A DNA stretch of 64,000 bases, taken from NCBI RefSeq assembly GCF_015207985.1, contig NZ_JADEVV010000005.1, positions 45,696-109,695 of the forward strand, read 5' to 3'. Position numbers and translations under genes: made by a program. Position 1 is the stretch's first letter, and each line of letters begins with the position of its first letter. The notes beneath the pieces were generated by a model. The model did not search any database and was not told where the DNA came from. It saw nothing but the letters and a program-made list of their open reading frames with translations. This document shows, one piece after another, positions 35,695 through 44,828 of the stretch. The stretch comes from Synechocystis salina LEGE 00031. GTDB taxonomy: Bacteria; Cyanobacteriota; Cyanobacteriia; Cyanobacteriales; Microcystaceae.

Positions 35695-37338
35695 ATGACC
35701 CCATTGGAATTGAGCTACCCCTTAAGCGGATTGGTTTTGGCCCTAGGCAGTGGCATATATGTCTGGAATAGTCGTCGTGCCCTGGAAAAAAAATTGGCCC
35801 AGTCCCAACCTGCCGATCAACCGTCAACCATAACCGCCAGCTCCCCAACTCCGGCGATCGCCAAGGAAGTCAGCTCTAACCATGACGATGGCGAGGAATC
35901 TCCGGAGGCCATCATCCATACCAAGGGGAAACTGCGTCGCCTGGAGAAGGATTTACAGTCCATCCAGAACAGCTTACAAAACGCCCTGGCTGAAAGGGAT
36001 CAGTTGACAGAAAACTACCAAGCCCAGGAGAAAATGGTGGCCGCTCTGCAACATCAGCTGGCCCAGTACGATGACATCCAGACCGAAAAATTGGTGGGCC
36101 TGCAAAAGATCAATCAGGAATTGCTCCAGGAAAATACCAACCTGTCCGATCGCCTCAAGCAAGCGGTCAATGAAGTGGCGGAAACCCGTCCTAAATTGGT
36201 GCAGTTGCAGTCCCTAGTGACCAGAAATCAACAGTTGAGCGACCAACTCACCCATGTAGAACAAAATCAGGCCAAGGCGATCGACCAACGCCTAGCCTCC
36301 CAGGAAAAGCTCTGGCAACAAAAACATCAAGAAGAGCAAGCTCACTGGAACAGTCGAGTTTCCCAGTGGGAGCAGCAGGTGTGGCAACTGACCACTGCAC
36401 GGGATCAGGCTCAACAGGAATTGCAGACTGCAAGGCAACAAAGCCAACACTTCCAGAGCCAGGTGGAAAATTTACAAGCCGACCTTGATCGCCTCAGTCA
36501 ACAGGAAGAGCAATGGCAAGGGGAACGGAGTCAACTCACCGTTAAACTACATCAACTGGAAGAAGCGCAAAAAGAACTAGCCCTAGCCAATGCCGAATTA
36601 AAAGTCAAACTGGAAACCACCCAGGCCGAAGGCGATCGCCTTAAAGCGGATAAAAAAGAACAGGCTAACGCCCTGCAATCTGCCCAGGGGGAAGTGACCC
36701 AACTGCAAGAGGAATTGGCCACCTTGAAAGAGGCCATAGCCAAAACCCAGTCCCTGACTCCGGAAGTGCCTGCTAAAGCTAAAGTCGCCGCAACTAACCC
36801 CGCTCCGGTAAAACCGGCCGAGCCCCCCACCTCAGTGGCCGTTGCAGTTGAGCAAGAATCAGCCAAACCGGCCAAGGCTGAAAAAGTTGACCCTACCCCC
36901 GCTAAAACTGCGGCAAAATCCGAACCCCAGCCCGCCAAAGTTGCTAAAGCGACCGTGTCCCAGCCATCTGAATCAAAAACAAAGTCTAATTCAGAGTCAG
37001 AGTCTGTAGAAAAAGCCCCGGTTAAAGTGGAAAAAACTCCGGTAGAGGCACCCCAGGAAGAATCGAAATCAGAGCCGACCCCAGCGGAAATTGACCAGAA
37101 CGGAGTCCATCCCCTGGCCGAGAAAAAAGTTGTCATCCTCGGTACCCTCAACGCCATGAACCGGGAGGAAGCTAAAACTAGACTCCAAAATGTGGGGGCT
37201 GAATGCACTGGCACTCCCAGTGGTAAAACCGATTATGTGGTGGTAGGCAAGGCCCCCGGCGCGAAACTAAAAAAAGCTCAGAAGCTCGGCATTGCCCAAT
37301 TGTCGGAAGCGCAATTCTTGGAACTGTTGGGCGAATAG
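35695..37338 (+). CDS. membrane-anchored coiled-coil protein with C-terminal BRCT domain
   Basis: Encodes 547 residues. One membrane helix at about 6-22, a long coiled coil (about 85-350, heptad-rich in Q, E, L, K), a low-complexity linker rich in Pro/Ala/Lys/Ser/Glu (about 350-460), and a BRCT domain (about 468-547) with KKVVILGTLNAMNREEAKTR, GKTDYVVVGKAPGAKL and KKAQKLGIAQLSEAQFLELL in consecutive parts, like the BRCT of NAD+ DNA ligases. AGGAGA seven nt before ATG supports the start. The BRCT would be held about 450 residues from the membrane, facing the cytoplasm and nucleoid. No established function that I know. Confidence 0.8.
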   Translation: MTPLELSYPLSGLVLALGSGIYVWNSRRALEKKLAQSQPADQPSTITASSPTPAIAKEVSSNHDDGEESPEAIIHTKGKLRRLEKDLQSIQNSLQNALAERDQLTENYQAQEKMVAALQHQLAQYDDIQTEKLVGLQKINQELLQENTNLSDRLKQAVNEVAETRPKLVQLQSLVTRNQQLSDQLTHVEQNQAKAIDQRLASQEKLWQQKHQEEQAHWNSRVSQWEQQVWQLTTARDQAQQELQTARQQSQHFQSQVENLQADLDRLSQQEEQWQGERSQLTVKLHQLEEAQKELALANAELKVKLETTQAEGDRLKADKKEQANALQSAQGEVTQLQEELATLKEAIAKTQSLTPEVPAKAKVAATNPAPVKPAEPPTSVAVAVEQESAKPAKAEKVDPTPAKTAAKSEPQPAKVAKATVSQPSESKTKSNSESESVEKAPVKVEKTPVEAPQEESKSEPTPAEIDQNGVHPLAEKKVVILGTLNAMNREEAKTRLQNVGAECTGTPSGKTDYVVVGKAPGAKLKKAQKLGIAQLSEAQFLELLGE

Positions 37339-37463
37339 GGCAAAGTTCATAGGTGGCCTTGGATTACCCAGTAAATTCCCCAAACATGGTCGATTAAACC
37401 TGTTACCTCCCCTAGTCGCTCTAATGGATCTTTGGGAGGTGTGGGGCCACTCGCAAAAAAATC

Positions 37464-37556
37464 TCAGAGTACAAACCAAATGACCGCTAAACCCAATAGG
37501 GTCAATAGCATCATTAAATGGTTCATCCAGTCATCAAAGTTCCAATCTTTAAACAT
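37464..37556 (-). CDS. candidate 30-residue single-helix membrane protein
   Basis: An open frame of 30 codons begins MFKDWNFDDWMNHL and continues with one hydrophobic helix (MMLLTLLGLAVIWFVL) before TGA. The amphipathic, Trp/Asp-rich start followed by a single helix is the architecture of small thylakoid subunits (PetL, PsbX, NdhP types), but I cannot assign it to any of them. No Shine-Dalgarno is evident. It occupies a 300-nt gap that otherwise has no gene. Confidence 0.35.
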   Translation of the reverse strand: MFKDWNFDDWMNHLMMLLTLLGLAVIWFVL

Positions 37557-37635
37557 AATAATTTGGGGGGGTAAGGCCATTGAGCTTAATTCCCTCCAAC
37601 TATACGGTGATTATTCAGTTTTGGCCCCCATTTCC

Positions 37636-38064
37636 ATGGACAAGTCCGCTTCCATAACCTCCCCAGAAACCATCGTTGATAGTTGTCAACGCCTCGGCAT
37701 CGATCGCATTCAACGGCACCTGTTTCTTTGCTGTGACCAGACCAAACCGAAATGCTGTAGCAAAGAAGATAGCCTCGCCACCTGGGATTATTTGAAAAAA
37801 CGCCTACCGGAATTGGGGCTGGATTGCGCCCAGGCCAGTCAAACAGGGCATATTTTCCGCACCAAGGCGAACTGCCTAAGGGTTTGCCAACAGGGGCCGA
37901 TTTTGCTGGTGTATCCCGATGGGGTTTGGTATCGCAATGTTACCCCCACCGTGATGGAAAAAATTCTCCAAGAGCATATTGTGCAAGGTCATCCGGTGGA
38001 AGAATACCGTTTTTTCACCCATGCACTTCCGGTTTCTGAAGACAACGATGGGACTGGCCATTGA
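37636..38064 (+). CDS. thioredoxin-like [2Fe-2S] ferredoxin domain protein
   Basis: Encodes 142 residues. Four cysteines in the pattern of thioredoxin-fold 2Fe-2S proteins: HLFLCCDQTKPKCC followed by KANCLRVCQQGP; the P and the GVWYRNVTPTVMEKILQEH segment fit the C-terminal half of the domain. I start at ATG 37636 rather than upstream in-frame codons because homologous proteins begin close to the first Cys cluster. It is probably a small electron carrier in the cytoplasm. PCC 6803 sll1584 is annotated ferredoxin-like (from memory). Confidence 0.85.
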   Translation: MDKSASITSPETIVDSCQRLGIDRIQRHLFLCCDQTKPKCCSKEDSLATWDYLKKRLPELGLDCAQASQTGHIFRTKANCLRVCQQGPILLVYPDGVWYRNVTPTVMEKILQEHIVQGHPVEEYRFFTHALPVSEDNDGTGH

Positions 38065-38193
38065 GCTTGGGGACTGGGCTATGCTGACCTTTCACTTTGG
38101 CACCCCTAGGACATAGCCCGACCAGGAAGAATTATTGGATATTGCAGTCTAAGTGCTAACTGAAGGAGACTAGGAACTTTCGAGCATCATCTG

Positions 38194-39048
38194 TCAGTTA
38201 CTAGAATTGTCAAAATGACTATAAAAACGAGCCGGTTCTAGCCAACGGAGAATTTCCTTTTGCAGTCGCCTTAAATCCTGGGAAAGGGAATTTTTTAACC
38301 ATTGCCCCACCGCATCCAGGGGGGAAAATTCTTGACCCGTTTCCCATTGAATGTCTTGCCCTAAAGGGGTCAGGTGGTTACCTGGAAGGGGACAATAGGC
38401 CACTAGGTCGGCGGTTTGCTGATTTAAAATCGGCCGGAGCCCCAGGGTTTGGTCAATGTCATCGTTGGAAAATTTGATTAATAAATTCCGTCGCACCCGG
38501 TAGCTTTCCGCAATTAAAAGGTTAGTTTCCTCCGGCGATGGGGTAAATTCAAAGTTTAAATCCACCTGGAGATTGAACTGTCTCAGTTGTTTTTGCACCC
38601 CGGTGAGGAATTTATCTAGTTGCAGTTGGGCTAATTGCTCCCCAAAGGGAATGGCCTGTTTAACCGGATAGTTATTAAATGCAACGAGGATATTACCGGC
38701 CCGTTCCACTTCATACAAACTGCCAATGAGCAAATGGAGCTTACAACCCAGGCTATGGCCTAAGCCGTACACCGGCAATAAACCATTGGTGATTTCCCCC
38801 TGTTTTCGCAGTCTTTCCAAAATAATTTCAAAACGATTCAGCACACTGCGGGCGATCGCCTGGTGGTCGAAGGTGTTGAGAAAAGGGGTGGCCACCACCA
38901 CATAACCAGCTTTGCCCAGTTCCGTTAATAGCCAACGATAGGCCACATTGGGGGCAGTACCCACAAAAGCTCCCCCGAGAAAATGCACCACGGCGATCGG
39001 TTGGGGTGGCACTAGAACCCAACTGCCGGAAATTTCACGCCATTCCAT
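38194..39048 (-). CDS. DUF1350-family alpha/beta-hydrolase-like protein
   Basis: Encodes 284 residues. VVHFLGGAFVGTAPNVAYRWLL at the start and GLGHSLGCKLHLLIGS (nucleophile-elbow-like GHSLG) in the middle are DUF1350 hallmarks. The family is found in cyanobacteria and plastids and has an alpha/beta hydrolase core; activity is not established. Start ATG 39048. It is convergent with the ferredoxin-like gene. Confidence 0.85.
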   Translation of the reverse strand: MEWREISGSWVLVPPQPIAVVHFLGGAFVGTAPNVAYRWLLTELGKAGYVVVATPFLNTFDHQAIARSVLNRFEIILERLRKQGEITNGLLPVYGLGHSLGCKLHLLIGSLYEVERAGNILVAFNNYPVKQAIPFGEQLAQLQLDKFLTGVQKQLRQFNLQVDLNFEFTPSPEETNLLIAESYRVRRNLLIKFSNDDIDQTLGLRPILNQQTADLVAYCPLPGNHLTPLGQDIQWETGQEFSPLDAVGQWLKNSLSQDLRRLQKEILRWLEPARFYSHFDNSSN

Positions 39049-39211
39049 CGAAGTCTATTTCCTCTACAAAAAACTTGCCCAGTGGATAACCACCGTTATT
39101 TTAACGATCTTTCCCCCTTTGGTCGGCACTGTAACTGGCTTGGCAAAATCCCCGGCAACAGCTACCTTGGTTAGGATTGACCGGTAGATTGTGCTGTGAG
39201 GAAAATTTGTC

Positions 39212-40372
39212 ATGGAATTGACGACAAAAACAGGGGGTTCCCTGCCGACAAACTTACGGGCTCTCCTCCCCTGGTTACAACTAATTGGTAAATCTAGTTT
39301 TTTCGGTTTAATTATTTCCCTGGCTTGGACTTTATCCGCCCAGGCGATGGAATTACGGGTTGCCATTAATAAAGGGGTGAGTAATGTCAGAGTGGGCAGT
39401 TCCACCCCGGCCCTGGTGAAAAATGGTGGGGGGGCCACCATTGGTCGCTTGGATTCCCTCGTCCCCGCCAATGCCACTGCCTCTGGTCGCAACATTAACC
39501 TAGCTGGCATGCAAGCTTCCCAAATCACCATTGAACCCAGCGGTGACGGCCGCATTTGGATCGGCGATCGTTGGTATCGGGGTAAGGTGCGTTTAATCCG
39601 CCAAGGCAATGGGGTAAGTGCCGTTAATCTGGTGGATATTGAGGAGTATTTGTACAGCGTGGTGGGTTCCGAAGCCATTCCATCCTGGCCTCTGGAAGCC
39701 TTAAAGGCCCAAGCCGTGGCCGCCCGTACCTACGCCATTTACCAAACCAGCAAAGATAGTAACCGTTACTATGACCTGGACACCACCACAGCCACCCAGG
39801 TGTATAAGGGGGTCAATAATGAATATGTCAGCACCGTGGAGGCCGTAGAAGCCACCCAGGGCCAGGTGATGACCTACAATGGCAAAGTAATTTTGGCTGC
39901 GTTCCATGCCGCTTCTGGGGGCCATACGGAAAACGTTGAGGATGTGTGGATGTCGCCCCTGCCCTATCTACGGGGGGTAGTGGACTACGACCAAGGTTCA
40001 CCGGTGTTTAGTTGGAACCAGACTTTTAGTAACCGTGATTTGAGTCGTCACATTGGCGGCATCGGCACTATCACCGGCCTGACTCCCCTAAAAGTTACCC
40101 CCAGGGGTCGCATCGCTTCCATCCAAGTCAATGGTACCGGGGGGCGCAAAACGTTAACGGGCAATGCCATTCGTCAGGCTTTGAAACTCCGGAGCACCCT
40201 GTTCACAGTGTCAAAAAATGGGGATAATTTCACTATCACCGGCCGTGGTTCTGGCCATGGCATCGGTTTGAGTCAGTGGGGAGCCTACGGCTTAGCCCAA
40301 AAAGGCACCCCCTACCAACAAATTTTGTCCCATTATTACCAGTCCGCTAGTTTGACCCAGTTAAATCGCTAG
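39212..40372 (+). CDS. SpoIID/LytB-domain protein (amidase enhancer-like)
   Basis: Encodes 386 residues. N-terminal hydrophobic segment (about 30-48) acts as signal or anchor. The SpoIID domain (about 140-380) has VDIEEYLYSVVGSEAIPSWP, LKAQAVAARTYAIYQ, FHAASGGHTENVEDVW and GRGSGHGIGLSQWGAYGLA (in parts). SpoIID-type proteins cleave glycan strands lacking stem peptides; in cyanobacteria they likely act in septum or envelope remodelling. Same strand as the esterase gene, with a 12-nt gap, so probably one operon with the next two genes. Confidence 0.9.
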   Translation: MELTTKTGGSLPTNLRALLPWLQLIGKSSFFGLIISLAWTLSAQAMELRVAINKGVSNVRVGSSTPALVKNGGGATIGRLDSLVPANATASGRNINLAGMQASQITIEPSGDGRIWIGDRWYRGKVRLIRQGNGVSAVNLVDIEEYLYSVVGSEAIPSWPLEALKAQAVAARTYAIYQTSKDSNRYYDLDTTTATQVYKGVNNEYVSTVEAVEATQGQVMTYNGKVILAAFHAASGGHTENVEDVWMSPLPYLRGVVDYDQGSPVFSWNQTFSNRDLSRHIGGIGTITGLTPLKVTPRGRIASIQVNGTGGRKTLTGNAIRQALKLRSTLFTVSKNGDNFTITGRGSGHGIGLSQWGAYGLAQKGTPYQQILSHYYQSASLTQLNR

Positions 40373-40384
40373 GACTGTCCTGCC

Positions 40385-41023
40385 ATGGCTTTAGATTTTT
40401 CAGCCCATCCCGCAGCGGATCTCTCGGCGATCGCCTATCCTGACCGAGGAAGTTCGCCGTCGGAGTCTGACCGTTTGTTGGTGATGCTCCATGGTTGGGG
40501 GGCCGATGCCAGGGATTTGGCAGATTTAGCCCCCATGTTGGACTTGCCGAATTATCAGTGGCGCTTTGTCAATGCCCCCTTTGCCCATCCCCAAATTCCC
40601 GGCGGGCGGGCTTGGTATGATCTGGAAAATCAAAGTTTTGCAGGACTAGCCCAGGCAAAGCAGAGTTTAAGGGCTTATTTGTTGAGTTTAGAGGCAGAAA
40701 CGGGTATTCCCCTAGCTAGAACCGTGTTGGGGGGCTTTTCCCAAGGAGGAGCCATGGCCCTGGATGTGGGTTTGACCTTACCCCTGGCAAAGATTTTCTC
40801 CCTGAGTGGTTATCTCCATTTCCAACCTGAAACTCAACCCTCCCTCACTGCCCCCATTTTGCTCATCCATGGCAGTGCCGACCTAGTGGTACCAGTGGCC
40901 ATGGCTCAGCAGACTAGGGCCGAACTAGAACGGATTGGAGCGGCAGTGGAATACCAAGAGTTTCCCATGGGCCATGAAATTCCGCCAATGGTGTTGGCTC
41001 GGTTGAAAGCTTTTTTGAGTTGA
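40385..41023 (+). CDS. phospholipase/carboxylesterase family alpha/beta hydrolase
   Basis: Encodes 212 residues of the acyl-protein-thioesterase-like family. LHGWGADARDLADLAP gives the oxyanion-hole region, GGFSQGGAMAL the nucleophile Ser (about 120), HGSADLVVPV the Asp, and MGHEIPP the His of the triad. It hydrolyses short- or medium-chain esters; natural substrate unknown. It sits tightly between the SpoIID gene (12 nt) and cofG (3 nt). Confidence 0.88.
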   Translation: MALDFSAHPAADLSAIAYPDRGSSPSESDRLLVMLHGWGADARDLADLAPMLDLPNYQWRFVNAPFAHPQIPGGRAWYDLENQSFAGLAQAKQSLRAYLLSLEAETGIPLARTVLGGFSQGGAMALDVGLTLPLAKIFSLSGYLHFQPETQPSLTAPILLIHGSADLVVPVAMAQQTRAELERIGAAVEYQEFPMGHEIPPMVLARLKAFLS

Positions 41024-41026
41024 AAG

Positions 41027-41983
41027 TTGAACTTGCTCACCATCACCTACAGTCCCGCCCATACCCTGGTGCCCACCTACGAGTGCTTTAACCGCTGTAG
41101 CTACTGTAATTTTCGGCGGGAGCCAGGGGAAGATAGCTGGTTAACCATGGCAGCGGCTCAACAAAAACTCCAACAGTTGGCCGGTCTGGGGGTGAGGGAA
41201 ATTTTAATCCTAGCCGGGGAAGTGCATCCCCAATCCTCCCGCAGACAAGCTTGGTTTGAACTTATTTATAACCTGGGCAAAATAGCTCTGGATTTGGGTT
41301 TTTACCCCCACACCAATGCAGGGCCCCTCAGTCGGTCAGAAATGGCTCGTTTAAAGGAAGTTAATTTTTCCCTGGGGTTAATGCTGGAACAGATTTCTCC
41401 CCGCCTATTAACTACAGTTCATCGCCAAGCGCCGAGTAAAGACCCCCAACTCAGGCTAGAACAGTTACAGCTAGCGGGGGAATTGGCCATTCCTTTTACC
41501 ACTGGACTGTTATTGGGTATTGGGGAAACTGACCAGGAAGTGGCCGACAGTTTAATGGCGATCGCCAAGGTGCAGCGACGATATGGCCATATTCAAGAAG
41601 TGATTTTGCAGCCCCACAGCCCTGGGCAAAGACAAACGGATGGTATTCCCGCCTATGGCAGCCAAAAATTGGTGGAAGTGGTGACCCTAGCGAGGGAAAT
41701 TCTACCCGCAGAAATTACTTTGCAAATTCCGCCTAATTTAGTGGCAAATTTTAGTGCTCTACTAGCTTGTTTAGCCGCTGGGGTCAGGGATTTAGGCGGC
41801 ATTGTTCCCATTGATGAAGTTAATCCTGATTATCATCACCGATCAGTGGAGCAACTAAGCCAGTTGCTAAAAGAGAATAGTTATAATCTTGAACCACGAT
41901 TTCCAGTCTATCCCGCTTATTTCAATTGGCTAGATCCCTCTCTACAAAGATGTTTGCCCGACTCAGTGGCAGCCAAGGGCTAA
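41027..41983 (+). CDS. cofG: 7,8-didemethyl-8-hydroxy-5-deazariboflavin synthase subunit CofG
   Basis: Encodes about 318 residues of the radical SAM family. C20, C24 and C27 in YECFNRCSYCNF form the CX3CX2C cluster-binding motif. LLLGIGETDQEVADSL and RQTDGIPAYGSQK follow CofG conservation. With CofH (not here) it makes the deazaflavin chromophore FO used by photolyases and F420. It starts only 3 nt after the esterase stop; the first possible starts are TTG at 41027 and TTG at 41033, with no ATG, so the start is uncertain. Confidence 0.88.
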   Translation: MNLLTITYSPAHTLVPTYECFNRCSYCNFRREPGEDSWLTMAAAQQKLQQLAGLGVREILILAGEVHPQSSRRQAWFELIYNLGKIALDLGFYPHTNAGPLSRSEMARLKEVNFSLGLMLEQISPRLLTTVHRQAPSKDPQLRLEQLQLAGELAIPFTTGLLLGIGETDQEVADSLMAIAKVQRRYGHIQEVILQPHSPGQRQTDGIPAYGSQKLVEVVTLAREILPAEITLQIPPNLVANFSALLACLAAGVRDLGGIVPIDEVNPDYHHRSVEQLSQLLKENSYNLEPRFPVYPAYFNWLDPSLQRCLPDSVAAKG

Positions 41984-42172
41984 AAATAAATGTTTGCTAA
42001 TTATTAGCATTGTTAGCGATCACAGCAGAGAAACAATACCCATTTAGGCTCAAAATTCCCATTTAAATATCTTCACAAACAGTTATCAAAATTAACTTTT
42101 CTATTAATTTTTCCCAGTCATAATCGTCAATAATAGGTTCATAGTAATTCGGTCTTTGACCTTAAACGAGCT

Positions 42173-44650
42173 ATGACTAATTCCCCGGCGCAGACTAAGT
42201 CTCCTTCCCCCGAAGAGATTTTAAGTAAATTGAATACATCCTCCCAGGGATTAAGTACCGCCGAAGCCCAGAATCGTCTCTCTCAATACGGTTACAATGA
42301 ATTAGCCGAGAAAAAAGTTAGTAATTTAGAATTGCTGTTGTCCTACTTTTGGGGCCCCATGCCCTGGATGATTGAGGCGGCGATCGTTCTCTGTGCCTTG
42401 GTGGGGGACTGGGTAGATTTTTTCATTATCTTTGCCTTGTTAATTGGCAACGCCATGATAGGTTTTGTGGAAGAGAAATCAGCAGGGGATGCGGTTTCAG
42501 CCCTCAAGGCCCAGTTGGCCCTCAATGCCAATGCCAAGCGAGACAATAGGTGGCAAACCATACCGGCGCGGGAATTGGTGCCTGGAGACATTGTCCGCAT
42601 TAAAATTGGTGACGTTTTACCGGCGGATCTTGAACTCTTAAATTGTGATAAGGTCTCCATCGACCAAGCGGCCCTCACGGGGGAATCTCTGCCGGTGACT
42701 CGTTCAGCCGGGGAAGAAGTTTATTCCGGATCAATTCTGAAGCGGGGTCAGGCAGAGGCAGTGGTCAGCGCCACGGGGGTAAATACATTTTTTGGTAAAA
42801 CCGCTAAGTTGGTGGCGGAGGCGGAAAATACGGATCATTTACAGGAAGCGGTCCTCAAGCTTTCCGATTATTTAATTATTGTTAATCTCTTCTTGGTGGC
42901 GGCCATTCTAGTGGTGCGGGTCCACGAAGGGGATAATTTTATTCGGGTTTTGAAGTTTTGTTTGGTGCTGACGGTGGCTTCCATTCCCCTGGCGACCCCA
43001 ACGGTGCTAGCGGTAACCATGGCCATTGGCTCCCAACTGTTGGCGGCTAAGAATGCCCTGGTTACCCGTCTGTCGGCGATCGATGAGTTGGCGGGGGTGG
43101 ATATGCTTTGTTCCGACAAAACCGGCACCCTCACCCTCAACCAACTGAGTTTGGGAGATCCCTATCTGTCGGAGGGGGTGGATAATCAACAACTTTTGCT
43201 AGCGGGGGCTTTGGCTTCTAGTCGGGAAGATAATGATCCCATTGATTTGACTATCATCAACGGCTTAGCTAATCAGGATATTCTCCACGATTTTACCGTT
43301 GGCCATTTCATTCCCTTTGACCCGGTGAGTAAACGCACCGAAGCAGAAGTAACTGATGGGGAGGGTCGCACATTTAAAACCAGCAAGGGAGCCCCCCAAG
43401 TCATCCTTGATTTAGATGCCAGGAATCAGGCCTTTGCCGGGGTGGTTAATCAGGAGATTTTAGCTTTGGCCAAACGGGGCTATCGAGCTTTGGGGGTGGC
43501 CCGCACCGATGACCAGGGAGAATGGCAATTTCTGGGCATTATTTCCCTATTTGACCCGCCCCGGCCAGATTCCCAAATAACCATAGAAAATGCTAAACGT
43601 TTGGGCATTCCCCTCAAGATGATTACGGGGGATCAGGTGGCGATCGCCAAGGAAACCTGTCATCAGTTGGGGTTAGGGCAAAATGTATTGAATGCTGAAC
43701 TGTTTCGCCAGACCCCGGCCAGTCAATTGAGCCAACTGGGGGCGCAGATCGAAGAGGCCGACGGCTTTGCCCAGGTGTTTCCTGAGGATAAATTTCACAT
43801 TGTGGAAACCTTACAAAAACGGGGTTTCATCGTGGCCATGACGGGGGATGGGGTCAATGATGCTCCTGCCTTAAAACAGGCCAGTGCTGGTATTGCCGTT
43901 TCTGGGGCTACGGATGCCGCCCGGGCCGCCGCCGATATTGTCCTGCTGACACCGGGTTTGTCGGTGATTATTGACGCCATTGAACTGAGCCGCCAAATTT
44001 TCCTGCGGATGAATAGTTATTGCATCTATCGGGTGGTGGAAACTGTACGGATTTTGATTTTTATCACCATGGCAATTTTTGTCTATGGAACCTATCCGGT
44101 GACAGTGATTATGTTGGTGTTGCTGGCCCTAATTAATGACGGCTCCATGGTAACCATCGCCTATGACAACACAAAAATCCCTAAAACTCCCCAGCGCTGG
44201 AATATGCCCTACATCATTAGTCTCGCTACGGCGATCGGATTGGTGGGGGTGGTGGAGACCTTTTTGCTTTATTACTACACCGAAAAATATCTGGGACTTC
44301 CCCATGAAATGGTGCAAACCCTCATTTATCTCCATCTAGCGGTGGGGGGCATGATGACCATTTATGTGACCCGAGTACGGGGCCCTTTCTGGTCCATTCC
44401 CCCGGCCCCCAAGATGTTGATGGCCACAGGATTATCCGTTGCCATTTCCACCCTTATGGCCTGTTTTGGTATTCTTATGACCCCCATCGGTTTGATGTGG
44501 ACCCTAGCCAGTTGGGGCTATGCTTTCCTTTGGTTTTTAATCTTTGACTGGGTGAAATTATGGCTTTATCGTCTGCTAGATTCTAAACAGGTGGTAATTT
44601 TAGGTTCCCGTTATCTCAAACGTTGGCAAGGGTTAAAAAACCGTTCCTAA
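42173..44650 (+). CDS. P-type ATPase, plasma-membrane H+-ATPase type (P3A)
   Basis: Encodes 825 residues. N-terminal cation ATPase region with GLSTAEAQNRLSQYGYNEL, actuator loop TGES (ALTGESLPVT, about 165), phosphorylation site CSDKTGTLT (about 315), KGAPQVIL in the nucleotide domain, and [15 protein letters not shown] (about 560). Membrane helix 4 reads SIPLATPTVLAV. The size (825) and absence of an extra Ca2+-site extension fit the P3A proton pump class, found in fungi, plants and some bacteria and archaea. It probably exports protons from the cytoplasm. Monocistronic. Confidence 0.88.
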   Translation: MTNSPAQTKSPSPEEILSKLNTSSQGLSTAEAQNRLSQYGYNELAEKKVSNLELLLSYFWGPMPWMIEAAIVLCALVGDWVDFFIIFALLIGNAMIGFVEEKSAGDAVSALKAQLALNANAKRDNRWQTIPARELVPGDIVRIKIGDVLPADLELLNCDKVSIDQAALTGESLPVTRSAGEEVYSGSILKRGQAEAVVSATGVNTFFGKTAKLVAEAENTDHLQEAVLKLSDYLIIVNLFLVAAILVVRVHEGDNFIRVLKFCLVLTVASIPLATPTVLAVTMAIGSQLLAAKNALVTRLSAIDELAGVDMLCSDKTGTLTLNQLSLGDPYLSEGVDNQQLLLAGALASSREDNDPIDLTIINGLANQDILHDFTVGHFIPFDPVSKRTEAEVTDGEGRTFKTSKGAPQVILDLDARNQAFAGVVNQEILALAKRGYRALGVARTDDQGEWQFLGIISLFDPPRPDSQITIENAKRLGIPLKMITGDQVAIAKETCHQLGLGQNVLNAELFRQTPASQLSQLGAQIEEADGFAQVFPEDKFHIVETLQKRGFIVAMTGDGVNDAPALKQASAGIAVSGATDAARAAADIVLLTPGLSVIIDAIELSRQIFLRMNSYCIYRVVETVRILIFITMAIFVYGTYPVTVIMLVLLALINDGSMVTIAYDNTKIPKTPQRWNMPYIISLATAIGLVGVVETFLLYYYTEKYLGLPHEMVQTLIYLHLAVGGMMTIYVTRVRGPFWSIPPAPKMLMATGLSVAISTLMACFGILMTPIGLMWTLASWGYAFLWFLIFDWVKLWLYRLLDSKQVVILGSRYLKRWQGLKNRS

Positions 44651-44652
44651 GC

Positions 44653-44738
44653 ATGGTTTACCAAAATCCCCTGACCTTTTCCGAGTTGGGGGGCAAACTC
44701 AACTAATTTGGGCAACAATTTTTTCCGCAATCTGGCGA
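44653..44738. repeat. direct repeat copy A (left flank of Fic unit)
   Basis: 86-nt sequence that recurs at 46114-46199 with 80 of 86 positions identical by eye. On the minus strand it contains the same last codons (…IAEKIVAQIS-stop) as the 3' end of the glycosyltransferase gene. It lies directly downstream of the P3A ATPase stop. Confidence 0.85.
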
Positions 44739-44828
44739 CCCCAATGTTGCTGGCGATCGCCATGGACGATTGCAAAAGCACAGAGGCGCTTAGGGTTGTT
44801 AGGTTGCAATATATGCATTGACTCAGTA

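Noticed and set aside
36552..37214. 220-codon open frame antisense to the BRCT protein
   Set aside because: It is the mirror of the Pro/Ala/Lys-rich coding region and low complexity explains its length; no homology or start signal.
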